Below are positions 10,886 through 18,367 of a stretch of 64,000 nt of DNA, one piece after another (positions within the stretch are counted from its first letter, which is position 1; each line of letters starts with the position of its first letter). Source of the stretch: Mesorhizobium sp. YM1C-6-2. Its GTDB lineage: Bacteria; Pseudomonadota; Alphaproteobacteria; Rhizobiales; Rhizobiaceae. The notes under the pieces are model-generated. The model had not been told where the DNA came from. It did no database searches and saw nothing but the letters and a program-made list of their open reading frames with translations. The stretch is taken from contig NZ_RCIZ01000001.1 in NCBI RefSeq assembly GCF_003666685.1, positions 1-64,000 of the forward strand, in the 5' to 3' direction. The translations under genes and the position numbers were made by a program.

Positions 10886-12397
10886 TCAATGCCGGGCGAC
10901 GCCGGCCTGCTCGTCTCGCTCGGAGGCGGTTGCCGTCTTGAGCCCGATCGCGGCTGCCACGAGCAGCAGCAGCACGATGGCGGCGACGATCACGCCGAAG
11001 AAGGCCTGGTCGAAGGCGGCGCGGGCAAGCGCGGCAAGGCTGGCGGACTGGTCGGCGGCGAGGCCATTCGCGAGGATCAGCGCCTCGTCGAGGCTGTCGC
11101 GCGCCTGTGGCGCCACCGACATCCCTTCCGGCACGATCATGGCGTAGGTGTAGAGCGCCGACATCAGGCTGCCGAGCAGGGCGACGCCGAGCGCTCCGCC
11201 CAGCTCGAAGGAAACCTCCTCGATCGACGCCGCCATTCCCGCCCGCTCGGCGGGCGCCGACAGCATGATGGTGCTGGAGGCGGCGGTCATCGCCGCGCCG
11301 ACGCCGAAACCCATCACCGCCAGCGGGGTGAGCCAGACGAAGGTGGCCTGCTGGTGCACGAGAAGAAACATTGCGAGCGCAAGTCCGGTCAGGAGGAGGG
11401 CTCCCCACAGGATCCTGGTCGGCAGCATCCGGGACAGCGCGATCCCGGTTAGGGGTCCGGCGACGAACGCGGCGATAGGGATCGGCAGGATCAGCAGGCC
11501 CGCCTCCAGCGGCGAGTAGCCGAGCACGAGCTGGAGCCGCTGGCTGAACACCAGCTCGACGCCGATCAGCGCGCCGGACGCCACCAGCGCCGTCGCCACG
11601 CCCGCCGAGAAGCGAGGGTTGGTGAACAGCGAAAAATCGATCAGCGGATGCGTGCTGCGGCGCTGGCGGCGTACGAAGATGGCAATGCCAAGGAGGCCGA
11701 TCGCCAAGGCGAGCGCCGCGACCCCCCATGAGGGATCGCGCTTGCTGACTTCCTTGATGGCATAGATGAGGCCGACGAGGCCGAACATGATCTGCACGGA
11801 TCCGATCAGGTCCCAAGGCCGGTCGGCGTCGCCGGGGCGGTTGGCGAGCAGCAGGGCGCTCGCCGCAAGGGCGACGACCACGACAGGCACGTTGATCAGG
11901 AAGACCGAGCCCCACCAGTAATATTCGAGCAGCAGCCCGCCGACGACCGGACCGAGCGCCGCTCCGCCGGAGGCGACGGCGGCCCAGATGCCGATCGCCA
12001 GCGAGCGCTCCTTCTCGTCGGTGAAGGTCAGCCGGATCAGGGAGAGCGTGGCGGGCATCATCATCGCCGCGCCCGCCGCCAGAAGCACCCGCGCGGCGAT
12101 GAGCGCCGCCGGCGAAGGCGCGAAGGCGGCGCACAGCGAGGCGGTGCCGAACACCGCCAGTCCGGTCATGAACATCAGCTTGTGCCCGAGCCTGTCGCCG
12201 AGCGTGCCGAGCCCCGGCAGCAGTCCGGCCACGACGAGCGGATAGGCGTTGACGATCCAGAGTTTTTCGGTCGCCGTCGCGGCGAGCTCGAGCGTCAGGG
12301 TGGGCAGCGCCGTGTAGAGCACCGTCATGTCGATGACGATCAGGAAGAGCGCGCTTGAGACGACCGCCAGGACGAGCCAACGGTTTCGATGCGACAT
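10886..12397 (-). CDS. MFS multidrug efflux transporter, DHA2 family (14 TM)
   Basis: 503 aa. It is a proton-driven drug exporter of the SmvA/QacA type in the inner membrane. Visible motifs: TM1 motif D1-like IDMTVLYTALPTL, motif A GTLGDRLGHKLMF in the loop between TM2 and TM3, and motif C-like ASGGAALGPVVGG in TM5. About 14 hydrophobic segments can be counted. The start at 12397 has AGAGGAA upstream. It is transcribed away from a TetR gene across an 82-bp gap that holds a perfect palindrome, so repression by that TetR with induction by the drug substrate is likely. Substrates cannot be told. Confidence 0.9.
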   Translation of the reverse strand: MSHRNRWLVLAVVSSALFLIVIDMTVLYTALPTLTLELAATATEKLWIVNAYPLVVAGLLPGLGTLGDRLGHKLMFMTGLAVFGTASLCAAFAPSPAALIAARVLLAAGAAMMMPATLSLIRLTFTDEKERSLAIGIWAAVASGGAALGPVVGGLLLEYYWWGSVFLINVPVVVVALAASALLLANRPGDADRPWDLIGSVQIMFGLVGLIYAIKEVSKRDPSWGVAALALAIGLLGIAIFVRRQRRSTHPLIDFSLFTNPRFSAGVATALVASGALIGVELVFSQRLQLVLGYSPLEAGLLILPIPIAAFVAGPLTGIALSRMLPTRILWGALLLTGLALAMFLLVHQQATFVWLTPLAVMGFGVGAAMTAASSTIMLSAPAERAGMAASIEEVSFELGGALGVALLGSLMSALYTYAMIVPEGMSVAPQARDSLDEALILANGLAADQSASLAALARAAFDQAFFGVIVAAIVLLLLVAAAIGLKTATASERDEQAGVARH

Positions 12398-12448
12398 CGG
12401 AAGATTCCTCTATGCTCCGCCACTTGGCAGAGCGAGATCGCGCATATA

Positions 12449-12462
12449 AATACGATCGTATT
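12449..12462. promoter_or_regulatory. TetR-type operator palindrome
   Basis: AATACGATCGTATT, a perfect 14-bp palindrome in the 82-bp gap between the divergent MFS and TetR genes, 17 bp before the TetR start. Position and symmetry fit an operator controlling both genes. Confidence 0.65.
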
Positions 12463-12479
12463 GAAATGGAAGAGGAAAA

Positions 12480-13046
12480 ATGGTTGGACGTCCGCGCAGC
12501 ATCGATCGCGACAAGGTTCTCGACGCCGCCGAGGCGCTGGTCATCGAGAAGGGCGCGGCCGAACTCAGCTTCGAATCCGTCGCCCGCGCCGCCGGCATCA
12601 CCAAGAGCGGCGTGCAGTACTGCTTCGGCACCAAGGAGAACCTCATCCGCTCGATGATCGAGCGCTGGGGCGCTTCCTTCGAGACGGAGGTGATGGAGCG
12701 GGCCGGCCCGGACCGCTCGCCCCGCTCCGTCATCCGGGCGCATCTGGAATCGACGCGCGACAGCGACGCCGCCGAATATTCGCGCTCGGCGGCGATGATG
12801 ACGGCGCTGCTGCAGCGGCCCGAGCAGGTGGCCGCGAGCCGCGACTGGTACACCGGGCGCCTCGCCTCGCTGGACATGACGAAGAAGGCCGACCGGGACG
12901 CCGCGCTGGCGTTCCTGGCCGGCGAGGGCGTGTTCATGCTGAGGACCTTCGGGCTGATCGAACTCGGCGAGGAACAGTGGGCCGCCCTCTTCGCCGACAT
13001 GATTTCGATGGCCGATCCGAAACGGCCCGAGCAGCGAGAGCCCTGA
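12480..13046 (+). CDS. TetR/AcrR family transcriptional repressor
   Basis: 188 aa. The N-terminal helix-turn-helix spans about residues 8-55 (RDKVLDAAEALVIEKGAAEL, then FESVARAAGITKSGVQYCFGTKENLI). The remainder is the helical ligand-binding and dimer domain. GAGGAAAA lies just before the ATG. It is divergent from the DHA2 efflux pump, the classic layout for a local drug-responsive repressor, with a 14-bp palindrome between them. Confidence 0.9.
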   Translation: MVGRPRSIDRDKVLDAAEALVIEKGAAELSFESVARAAGITKSGVQYCFGTKENLIRSMIERWGASFETEVMERAGPDRSPRSVIRAHLESTRDSDAAEYSRSAAMMTALLQRPEQVAASRDWYTGRLASLDMTKKADRDAALAFLAGEGVFMLRTFGLIELGEEQWAALFADMISMADPKRPEQREP

Positions 13047-13119
13047 ACAGGCCTCCGATGCCACGGAACGATGCGCGGGCCCTGCCGTTGGGATGGTTCA
13101 ACCAGCGAAGGAGGCGAAG

Positions 13120-13440
13120 ATGCCCCGCGGCGACAAATCGAAATACACCGACAAGCAGGAGCGCAAGGCCGACCACATAGCCGAAGGCTACGAGAAGCGC
13201 GGCGTGTCCGAGAAGGAAGCCGAGCGGCGGGCCTGGGCGACCGTCAACAAGGACGACGCCGGCGGCAAGAAGCCGGGCGGCTCCGGGCGCGGCAAGCACA
13301 CCGGCAACCCGGCCGCGCACAAGGGTGGCGAGATGGGCGGCAAGGCGTCGGCCTCGCGTTCGGCGGCGGCGCGTTCCGCATCGGCCAGGAAGGCGGCTGC
13401 CACCCGCAAGCGTAGCGCCGAACACCGCGCGCATTCCTGA
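13120..13440 (+). CDS. Small basic Lys/Arg/Ala-rich protein ('plasmid stabilization protein' family)
   Basis: 106 aa. The start at 13120 (MPRGDKSKYTDKQ) is set by AGGAGG 8 nt upstream. The conserved N-terminal part (SKYTDKQERKADHIAEGYEKRGVSEKEAERRAWATVNK in summary form) is followed by a low-complexity Gly/Ala/Lys/Arg tail that looks histone-like and disordered. Databases label relatives plasmid stabilization proteins, but the function is unproven and nothing here is plasmid-like. It may form a unit with the PPC-domain gene 10 bp downstream. Confidence 0.7.
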   Translation: MPRGDKSKYTDKQERKADHIAEGYEKRGVSEKEAERRAWATVNKDDAGGKKPGGSGRGKHTGNPAAHKGGEMGGKASASRSAAARSASARKAAATRKRSAEHRAHS

Positions 13441-13450
13441 GGGCGGCCGG

Positions 13451-13897
13451 ATGAAATCGAAGCTGCTGAGCGAATCCGACGGCGTCAGGCTTTTCGCACT
13501 GGTGCTCGATCCCGGCGAGGAGGCGTTTGCGGCGATCCGCGATTTCGCCGCGCGCCAGGGCATCAAGGGCGCCTCGGTCTCCGCCATCGGCGCCTTCGAG
13601 CGGGCGACCGTCGGCTGGTTCGATTTCGGCTCGCGCGACTACCGCAGGATCCCGGTCGACGAGCAATGCGAGGTGCTGAGCATGCTCGGCGACATCGGCC
13701 AGGATGCGGACGGCGCAGCGAGCGTGCATCTCCACGCCGTGCTCGGCCTCAGCGACGGCTCGACGCGCGGCGGCCATTTCCTCGACGGCGTCGTGCATCC
13801 GACGCTCGAGGTGATGGTGACCGAGACGCCGAGACATCTCTGCCGCAGGAAACGGCCGGAGCTCGGCATCGCGCTGCTCGATCTGGCTGCGCCCTAG
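13451..13897 (+). CDS. PPC/DUF296 domain protein
   Basis: 148 aa. It is a single PPC (plant and prokaryote conserved, DUF296) domain: LVLDPGEEAFAAIRDFA, then GASVSAIGAFERATVGWFD, VHLHAVLG and GGHFLDGVVHPTLEVMV. The fold forms trimers and the His-rich site may bind a metal. In plants it accompanies AT-hook DNA-binding motifs, but the bacterial role is unknown and no AT-hook is present here. The start follows the preceding gene by 10 bp. Confidence 0.85.
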   Translation: MKSKLLSESDGVRLFALVLDPGEEAFAAIRDFAARQGIKGASVSAIGAFERATVGWFDFGSRDYRRIPVDEQCEVLSMLGDIGQDADGAASVHLHAVLGLSDGSTRGGHFLDGVVHPTLEVMVTETPRHLCRRKRPELGIALLDLAAP

Positions 13898-13972
13898 CCG
13901 GCGGCCGGCGGGAGAAGCGTCGCGAGGCTTCTGTGCGGCGAGGCCTCTTTCCGGGGGAGAGAAAAACGGGCG

Positions 13973-14308
13973 CTATCGTTCGGGCTGGGTGAAGCCGGCG
14001 AAGACGACGTGGTGCTCGACGAAGTCGGGGCGGTCGACGAGATAGATGTCGTCGACCGTGTAGTAGCGGGCGCGGCCGGGCTCGTCGCCGGCGAAGGCTT
14101 TTACCGCGTCCATGCTGACCCACCAGGAGAGCGCGGTGATCTCGGTGGTGCCGTCGCCGAGGTCGCGCAGCGTGATCTGGTGGCCGAGATTGCCGTCGGT
14201 GGTCTCCACCTCCTCGATGCCGGTCTCGGCCATGTATTTCGCATATTCGGCCGCGCGCTCGGTCGCCACCTTGCCGGTCCAGCGGCGGAGGATGACTTCA
14301 TCGGGCAT
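13973..14308 (-). CDS. ABM-like (antibiotic biosynthesis monooxygenase fold) small protein
   Basis: 111 aa. The alpha/beta pattern VILRRWTGKVATERAAEYAKYM, then DLGDGTTEITALSWW and AVKAFAGDEPGRARYY resembles dimeric alpha-beta barrel ABM-type proteins. No catalytic residues can be assigned, and NCBI-type labels for similar proteins range from heme-degrading domain to hypothetical. The ATG at 14308 has GGAG upstream. It stands alone between convergent and divergent neighbours. Confidence 0.6.
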   Translation of the reverse strand: MPDEVILRRWTGKVATERAAEYAKYMAETGIEEVETTDGNLGHQITLRDLGDGTTEITALSWWVSMDAVKAFAGDEPGRARYYTVDDIYLVDRPDFVEHHVVFAGFTQPER

Positions 14309-14478
14309 GGGCGCGCTCCGTTAGCGGGAGCTTATGGTGGCATGGAGAGGGGTGGGGTGTCGATTGGGGTGTGAGGCACGCTTTCACTGCGGTCGGCTTC
14401 GCCTTAGGATGACGAAGAAAGGGGCGTTAAAATCATCTGGTGACCGAGGGGCGACCCGAGGGCCGCCCCTGGCTTTCT

Positions 14479-14679
14479 CTAGGCCGCCATTTCCATTGGG
14501 AAGTCGGCGGGAAGTTCCAACGCTGCTGGGATGTCGGGGCCGATGCGTCCCTTCATTACATCAGCGATACGGCCTTGATTGATCTGGAAATACGACGCGA
14601 TGAGCGCGTAGTTGTAACCCAGATCGCGGGCCAGTTTTATCACCGGAACCATCTCCGGTGTGACCTTGCGGTCGCGCAT
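14479..14679 (-). CDS. 66-aa hypothetical, possible HTH protein
   Basis: The core reads VIKLARDLGYNYALIASYF, then QINQGRIADVMKGRI, which looks like a helix-turn-helix of the sigma/Xre sort (act on loci, small). A good Shine-Dalgarno (AAAGGAAAGG) precedes the ATG, and a 14-bp palindrome overlaps it, which fits autoregulation. Base composition is lower in GC than the neighbours. Function is unknown. Confidence 0.6.
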   Translation of the reverse strand: MRDRKVTPEMVPVIKLARDLGYNYALIASYFQINQGRIADVMKGRIGPDIPAALELPADFPMEMAA

Positions 14680-14686
14680 TGCCTTT

Positions 14687-14700
14687 CCTTTCTAGAAAGG
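14687..14700. promoter_or_regulatory. 14-bp palindrome over the RBS of the 66-aa gene
   Basis: CCTTTCTAGAAAGG, a perfect palindrome 8 bp upstream of the start codon at 14679, overlapping the Shine-Dalgarno. It could be an operator for the small HTH protein or an RNA hairpin hiding the ribosome-binding site. Confidence 0.45.
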
Positions 14701-14787
14701 TGCGACCGAATGACGGTTGACGCCGAGTCAGAGATGAATCAATGTCGCCCACGCTTGAGTGATCCGTTGTTCGGTCGCTTGTTCTGA

Positions 14788-14805
14788 CCCGGAACTATTT
14801 CCGGG
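14788..14805. other. Inverted repeat in intergenic region
   Basis: CCCGGAA-CTAT-TTCCGGG, arms of 7 bp. It lies about 110 bp past the end of the winged-helix gene read leftward, with no T-run, so it is at best a weak terminator. The remaining sequence of 14701-14914 shows nothing recognisable. Confidence 0.3.
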
Positions 14806-14914
14806 CCAGTGGGTGTCGGGGCATTTGGCCTCGACGTACCGCCCTGCTGGCGGCTGCTGAACTGACTAGGTGTTCGAGACCTCGTCAGATCAGGAAGCGG
14901 TCGTCAGATGGGTC

Positions 14915-15265
14915 CTATGGCTTTCTCCGTTGCTCGGTGATGGTTCGAAACCCCATCGCGGTAAGGCGATGGTAGCCTTGTCCATCGACGGGATTCTTTT
15001 CGTAGGTCGCAAGGCCCTGGCGGGCGAGTCGCCGATGACTCACTAGATTTCGTATCGTTTGGCTAAGGCGATCATCTTTCCTGCCTTCCAGAATTTTCAG
15101 GTCATCTTCGGTCGCAACGAGGCGGTCACGTAGTGCTTTCGCCAATTCGGCAGTGGTTAACCCACGCCCCGGATTCGCGGATTCCGCGAGAATCTGAAGT
15201 GCGGGCAAGACCAAATCGGCTTCCGTAGTTCGTCCTGGTATTGTCAAAATGTAGCGCGAATCCAT
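14915..15265 (-). CDS. Winged-helix-like hypothetical protein
   Basis: 116 aa. The pattern ADLVLPALQILAESANPGRG-LTTAELAKALRDRL and RLSQTIRNLVSHRRLARQGL resembles the winged-helix domain found at the N-terminus of Mrr-type restriction proteins, but the nuclease part is absent. It may be a free-standing regulator. A GAATCCATGG motif overlaps its start codon and a palindromic version lies 24 bp upstream, both consistent with self-repression. The family call is tentative. Confidence 0.6.
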   Translation of the reverse strand: MDSRYILTIPGRTTEADLVLPALQILAESANPGRGLTTAELAKALRDRLVATEDDLKILEGRKDDRLSQTIRNLVSHRRLARQGLATYEKNPVDGQGYHRLTAMGFRTITEQRRKP

Positions 15266-15302
15266 GGCGAATCTCTATATAGTGATTCGAATCCATGGAT
15301 TC
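15258..15302. promoter_or_regulatory. Duplicated GAATCCATGG operator-like motif
   Basis: GAATCCATGG at 15258-15267 overlaps the start codon of the winged-helix gene. The full 14-bp palindrome GAATCCATGGATTC is at 15289-15302. The two sites are 31 bp apart (about three helical turns), which would put them on one DNA face. Confidence 0.5.
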
Positions 15303-15412
15303 AACCGAATCTTAACCAAACTTTTTTACCAAAATTTCGCAGCCCTTCTTGCGCAGGACACAACCAGTTGGTTGCGGGTGGGTTGAGAGAGGGTTGGGAG
15401 AGGTTGCCATAT

Positions 15413-15453
15413 TTGCCCTTCGTGCGAATCAGGATTATGTTCACTGTATGTTC
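15413..15453 (+). promoter_or_regulatory. Promoter with LexA (SOS) box
   Basis: A possible -35 TTGCCC (15413-15418), a 17-bp spacer and -10 TATGTT (15436-15441) overlap a perfect GTTC-N7-GTTC box at 15439-15453 (spacer ACTGTAT). The alphaproteobacterial LexA consensus is GTTCN7GTTC. The box ends 13 bp before the start codon of the 62-aa gene, so LexA would block both polymerase and the leader. Confidence 0.6.
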
Positions 15454-15466
15454 TAAGGAGGTTGTT

Positions 15467-15655
15467 ATGGCTAGAAACACAGGTGATGACTATCGCAAGG
15501 GTGCAGTGACAGGCAGGACCCAGTTCCAGCACGAGAACGGGGACTGGCAGAAGCGCAACGAGCGCAATGGCCAGTTCATGGAGCGCAAAGCCAGTGAAGG
15601 GCCGTTCAAGGGCGTGGCGAAAGAGCCCGACGGGCGGGATACCGAGAACTCGTAG
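15467..15655 (+). CDS. 62-aa hydrophilic hypothetical, likely SOS-regulated
   Basis: The sequence begins MARNTGDDYRKGAVTGRTQF and ends with PFKGVAKEPDGRDTENS. It is charged, Gly-rich and has no membrane segment. The ATG at 15467 is set by a strong AAGGAGG 5-6 nt upstream; the longer frame from 15368 is ignored. Related small proteins occur in rhizobia, from memory, without known function. A perfect LexA box immediately upstream suggests induction by DNA damage, as for translesion or cell-cycle-arrest genes. It is convergent with dmmC. Confidence 0.75.
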   Translation: MARNTGDDYRKGAVTGRTQFQHENGDWQKRNERNGQFMERKASEGPFKGVAKEPDGRDTENS

Positions 15656-15699
15656 TCGAGCGCAGCGTCCGCCTTGACCCCCCCAAGGGGGTTGGTCTC

Positions 15700-16740
15700 T
15701 TAATCCGGCCCGAACCCCGATGACGTCGGGGCGCCGTCGTCGTGTTTCGCCAGCCATTCCACCACCGTCGGGCGGTAACGCGTCAGGCCCTTGTAGGTCG
15801 CGAGTTCCTCGGGCAGGTCGCGCAGCACGCGATGGAGGCGCCGCGCCCATTTCTTCGAGGTGGCGAGCTCGTCCATCTTGATCAAATAGCAGCGGATCGG
15901 GAAGACCATCGCGTTGGAGCGCGGCAGGCGCCAGAAGCTCTGCAGCTCGACGCGCAGATGCACCTTCTGACCGACATTTTCGGGCGTGACGGTGGTGCGG
16001 TCCGGGCCCCATTTGTGGAAATTCTCAGGGGAAGTGTCGAGGCGCGGGTTGATGGTCATCGTCCAGTTGAGCCGCCGCGCCGGCTGGCCCTGCTGGATGT
16101 TGAGCAGGAATTTCAGCGCCCGCGTGAAGACGCCTTTTTCGTGGGCCAGCGGCACCGGCGCGTGCCACTCGAAAAAGTTCATGCCGATGTCGAAGTCGAG
16201 TGACCAGTCGGCCTGGGTGGTGACGATGCCGGCGTCCATCCAGAGATTGCCGTCGCGCTGGTCGAGGATGCAGAAGTCGCCCTGGCTCTGGCGCGTTATG
16301 TATTCCATCGGCCCATAGGGCAGGGTCGAGAGGTCGCCGAACACGAATTTCTGGTCGATGCCGAGCGGCCGGTTGATCCAGTGCCAGTTGTCGCCGTCGC
16401 GCGTCAGTGTGAAATGCTCGGGATAGCCCTTGGCCTGCTCGGTCATCAGGAGCTCGAGCAGGTCCCAGCCGGCGAGCGTCATGTGCGGCAGCGACTGGCA
16501 GCGCAGCGGGTCTTCCGCCAGCACCAGCGCGCGGTCGGCCATCTCCGAGACATAGTGCTCGTCGACGTCGATCAGGTTTTCGAGAACGCTGCCCTTGGGA
16601 CCCGGCACATGCGGCTCGATGTTGACCGCGTACATGTAGCTGTCTTCGTGGAACGGGAAGGGGAAGCGGCGGATATGCTCCGGCGAGTTCCTGAAGGTGA
16701 AGTCGTCTCGGAAGGTTTCGGTGCGGAACTGGATGCCCAT
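15700..16740 (-). CDS. dmmC: Dimethylamine monooxygenase subunit DmmC (DUF3445, heme-dependent N-demethylase family)
   Basis: 346 aa, DUF3445 throughout (FRNSPEHIRRFPFPFHEDSY near the start; PVPLAHEKGVFTRALKFLLN and LRVELQSFWRLPRSNAMVFP later). With DmmA and DmmB it oxidises dimethylamine to methylamine and formaldehyde; related proteins are heme-dependent oxidative N-demethylases. The ATG at 16740 is preferred because GGGAGG lies 9 nt upstream; the TTG at 16746 is too close. It is the last gene of dmmDABC, starting 14 bp after dmmB. The subunit lettering follows the published marine dmmDABC order. Confidence 0.85.
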   Translation of the reverse strand: MGIQFRTETFRDDFTFRNSPEHIRRFPFPFHEDSYMYAVNIEPHVPGPKGSVLENLIDVDEHYVSEMADRALVLAEDPLRCQSLPHMTLAGWDLLELLMTEQAKGYPEHFTLTRDGDNWHWINRPLGIDQKFVFGDLSTLPYGPMEYITRQSQGDFCILDQRDGNLWMDAGIVTTQADWSLDFDIGMNFFEWHAPVPLAHEKGVFTRALKFLLNIQQGQPARRLNWTMTINPRLDTSPENFHKWGPDRTTVTPENVGQKVHLRVELQSFWRLPRSNAMVFPIRCYLIKMDELATSKKWARRLHRVLRDLPEELATYKGLTRYRPTVVEWLAKHDDGAPTSSGFGPD

Positions 16741-16754
16741 ATGCAAGTGCCTCC

Positions 16755-17726
16755 CTACCGTTCAAGGACGAGCGAGCGGCCCTCGAAGCGCGACACGCAG
16801 GGCATGATCTTCTTGCCCGAGCGGTGCTCCTCCTCCGAGAGCCAGTGGTCGTTGTGCAGGAATTTTCCGTCCGACGAGATGACGTTGGTCTCGCACTGGC
16901 CGCAGACGCCGCCGCGGCAGAGATAGGGCGGGTCGACGCCGGCCGCCTCGATGGCCTCCAGCAGGCTCTGCTGCTCGCCGACGCGGATTTTCTTGTCGCT
17001 GACGGCGAGCGTGACGTCGAAGGGCAGGCCGGGCTTCGGCGCCGAGAAATGCTCGTAGTGCACGGTCTCCGACGGCCAGCCCGAGGCGGCGGCGGTGTTG
17101 CGCACCCAGTCGATCATCGGCGCCGGGCCACAGATGTAGAGATGCGTGCCGAGCGGCTGCGAGGCGAGCAGGCGGGCGAGTTCGATCTTCTCACCGCGAT
17201 CGTCGTGATAGAGATGGATGCGCTTGCCGTAACGCTCGGCGAGCACGTCGCCATAGGTGAACAGCGAGGCGGTACGGCAGGCATAATGCAACTCGAAATT
17301 GCCGCTGGAGCTTGCCAACTGCGCGGTCTGCGCCATGAACGGCGTGATGCCGATGCCGCCGGCGATCATCAGGTGTTTTTTTGCCCTGAGGTCGAGCGAG
17401 AAGAGGTTGACCGGATAGGAGATGACCATGCGGTCGCCGGGCTTGACCTGGCGGTGCATGAACAGCGAGCCGCCGCGCCCGACATCGTCGCGGCGCACCG
17501 AGATCGTGTACTCGGCCGTGTTCAGCGGCGAGGACATCAGCGAATAGGGGTTGAGGCGCGGCGTCGCCCCTTCGTGCTCGCGCATCTCGACGACGACATG
17601 CGCGCCGCCGGAGAAGGTGGGGAGATGGCCGCCATTGGTCGGCCGGAAGTGGAAGCGCGTCACCAGTTCGTTGACCGGGACGACGTCGGCGACGGTGACG
17701 TCGAGTTTTGTCGTGCCGGCGCTCAT
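16755..17726 (-). CDS. dmmB: Dimethylamine monooxygenase reductase DmmB (FNR + 2Fe-2S)
   Basis: 323 aa. It is a phthalate-dioxygenase-reductase-like electron donor. Flavin domain with RLNPYSLMSSP, NAD-binding segment with AGGIGITPFMAQ and YICGPAPMI, then a C-terminal plant-type ferredoxin with CRGGVCGQC and a fourth Cys in IMPC. It passes electrons from NAD(P)H to the oxygenase. The start at 17726 overlaps the dmmA stop (ATGA) and has AGGAGG upstream; the frame to 17903 is a read-through into dmmA. Confidence 0.9.
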   Translation of the reverse strand: MSAGTTKLDVTVADVVPVNELVTRFHFRPTNGGHLPTFSGGAHVVVEMREHEGATPRLNPYSLMSSPLNTAEYTISVRRDDVGRGGSLFMHRQVKPGDRMVISYPVNLFSLDLRAKKHLMIAGGIGITPFMAQTAQLASSSGNFELHYACRTASLFTYGDVLAERYGKRIHLYHDDRGEKIELARLLASQPLGTHLYICGPAPMIDWVRNTAAASGWPSETVHYEHFSAPKPGLPFDVTLAVSDKKIRVGEQQSLLEAIEAAGVDPPYLCRGGVCGQCETNVISSDGKFLHNDHWLSEEEHRSGKKIMPCVSRFEGRSLVLER

Positions 17727-18325
17727 CGGAAGACCTCCTCGACGGGCACTTTCTCGCTCTGGTCCTCGGCGTTGATGCAGACGCCCTGGAAGGCGGCGAG
17801 GCGGCGCGAATAGTGGTCGCGTACCAAAAGAAGAAGGCCGCAATGCGAGCAGGTGACCGGCTGCGTGGTCACGTCCTCGGTGACGCCCTTGCAGTGGACG
17901 CACTGGACGCGCCGCGCCAGCGAGCCGCGATGCTCGGTCTGGATGGAGGAATGGTCGATGCCGGCGTCGAGCGCCGCCTGCATGGCCTGGCCGATCAGCC
18001 CCTCGGTGCCCGAGAGATAGAGGCGCAGCCCCATATGCGCGGTGGCGAAGGTCTGTTTCAGCCGCGGCAGCGCGGCACCGATCGAAGGCCCTTCGTAGAA
18101 GCGGGCGGGCTTCAGCGCGTGCAGGGCGGCGAGATATCCGTCGCCTGACGCGCGCGGGATGAAGACGATCTCGGCGGCGTCGAAGAAACCCGGTGGCGCC
18201 GACTTCGCGAGATCGAGGATCGCCTCCGCCCCTTCGGCGTCGGCGATGAAGAGATGGTCGGTGCCCGGCTGGGGCGAGAGCGTCCCGTAGACGGGCCTGC
18301 TCTTGATCGTCGGTTCAATCGGCAA
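17723..18325 (-). CDS. dmmA: Dimethylamine monooxygenase subunit DmmA
   Basis: 200 aa. An N-terminal alpha/beta region (HLFIADAEGAEAILDLAKS, then DAAEIVFIPRASGD) is followed by a C-terminal four-cysteine knuckle, CVHCKG...CSHCG, that should bind a single metal in rubredoxin or zinc-ribbon style. The start is TTG at 18325, preceded by AGGGAAAGG; no in-frame ATG is available nearby. It lies between dmmD (42 bp upstream) and dmmB (4-bp overlap). Confidence 0.85.
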   Translation of the reverse strand: MPIEPTIKSRPVYGTLSPQPGTDHLFIADAEGAEAILDLAKSAPPGFFDAAEIVFIPRASGDGYLAALHALKPARFYEGPSIGAALPRLKQTFATAHMGLRLYLSGTEGLIGQAMQAALDAGIDHSSIQTEHRGSLARRVQCVHCKGVTEDVTTQPVTCSHCGLLLLVRDHYSRRLAAFQGVCINAEDQSEKVPVEEVFR

Positions 18326-18367
18326 TGCAGCCTTTCCCTATTGTCGCTTCGGTCCCTCCGGTTGCGG

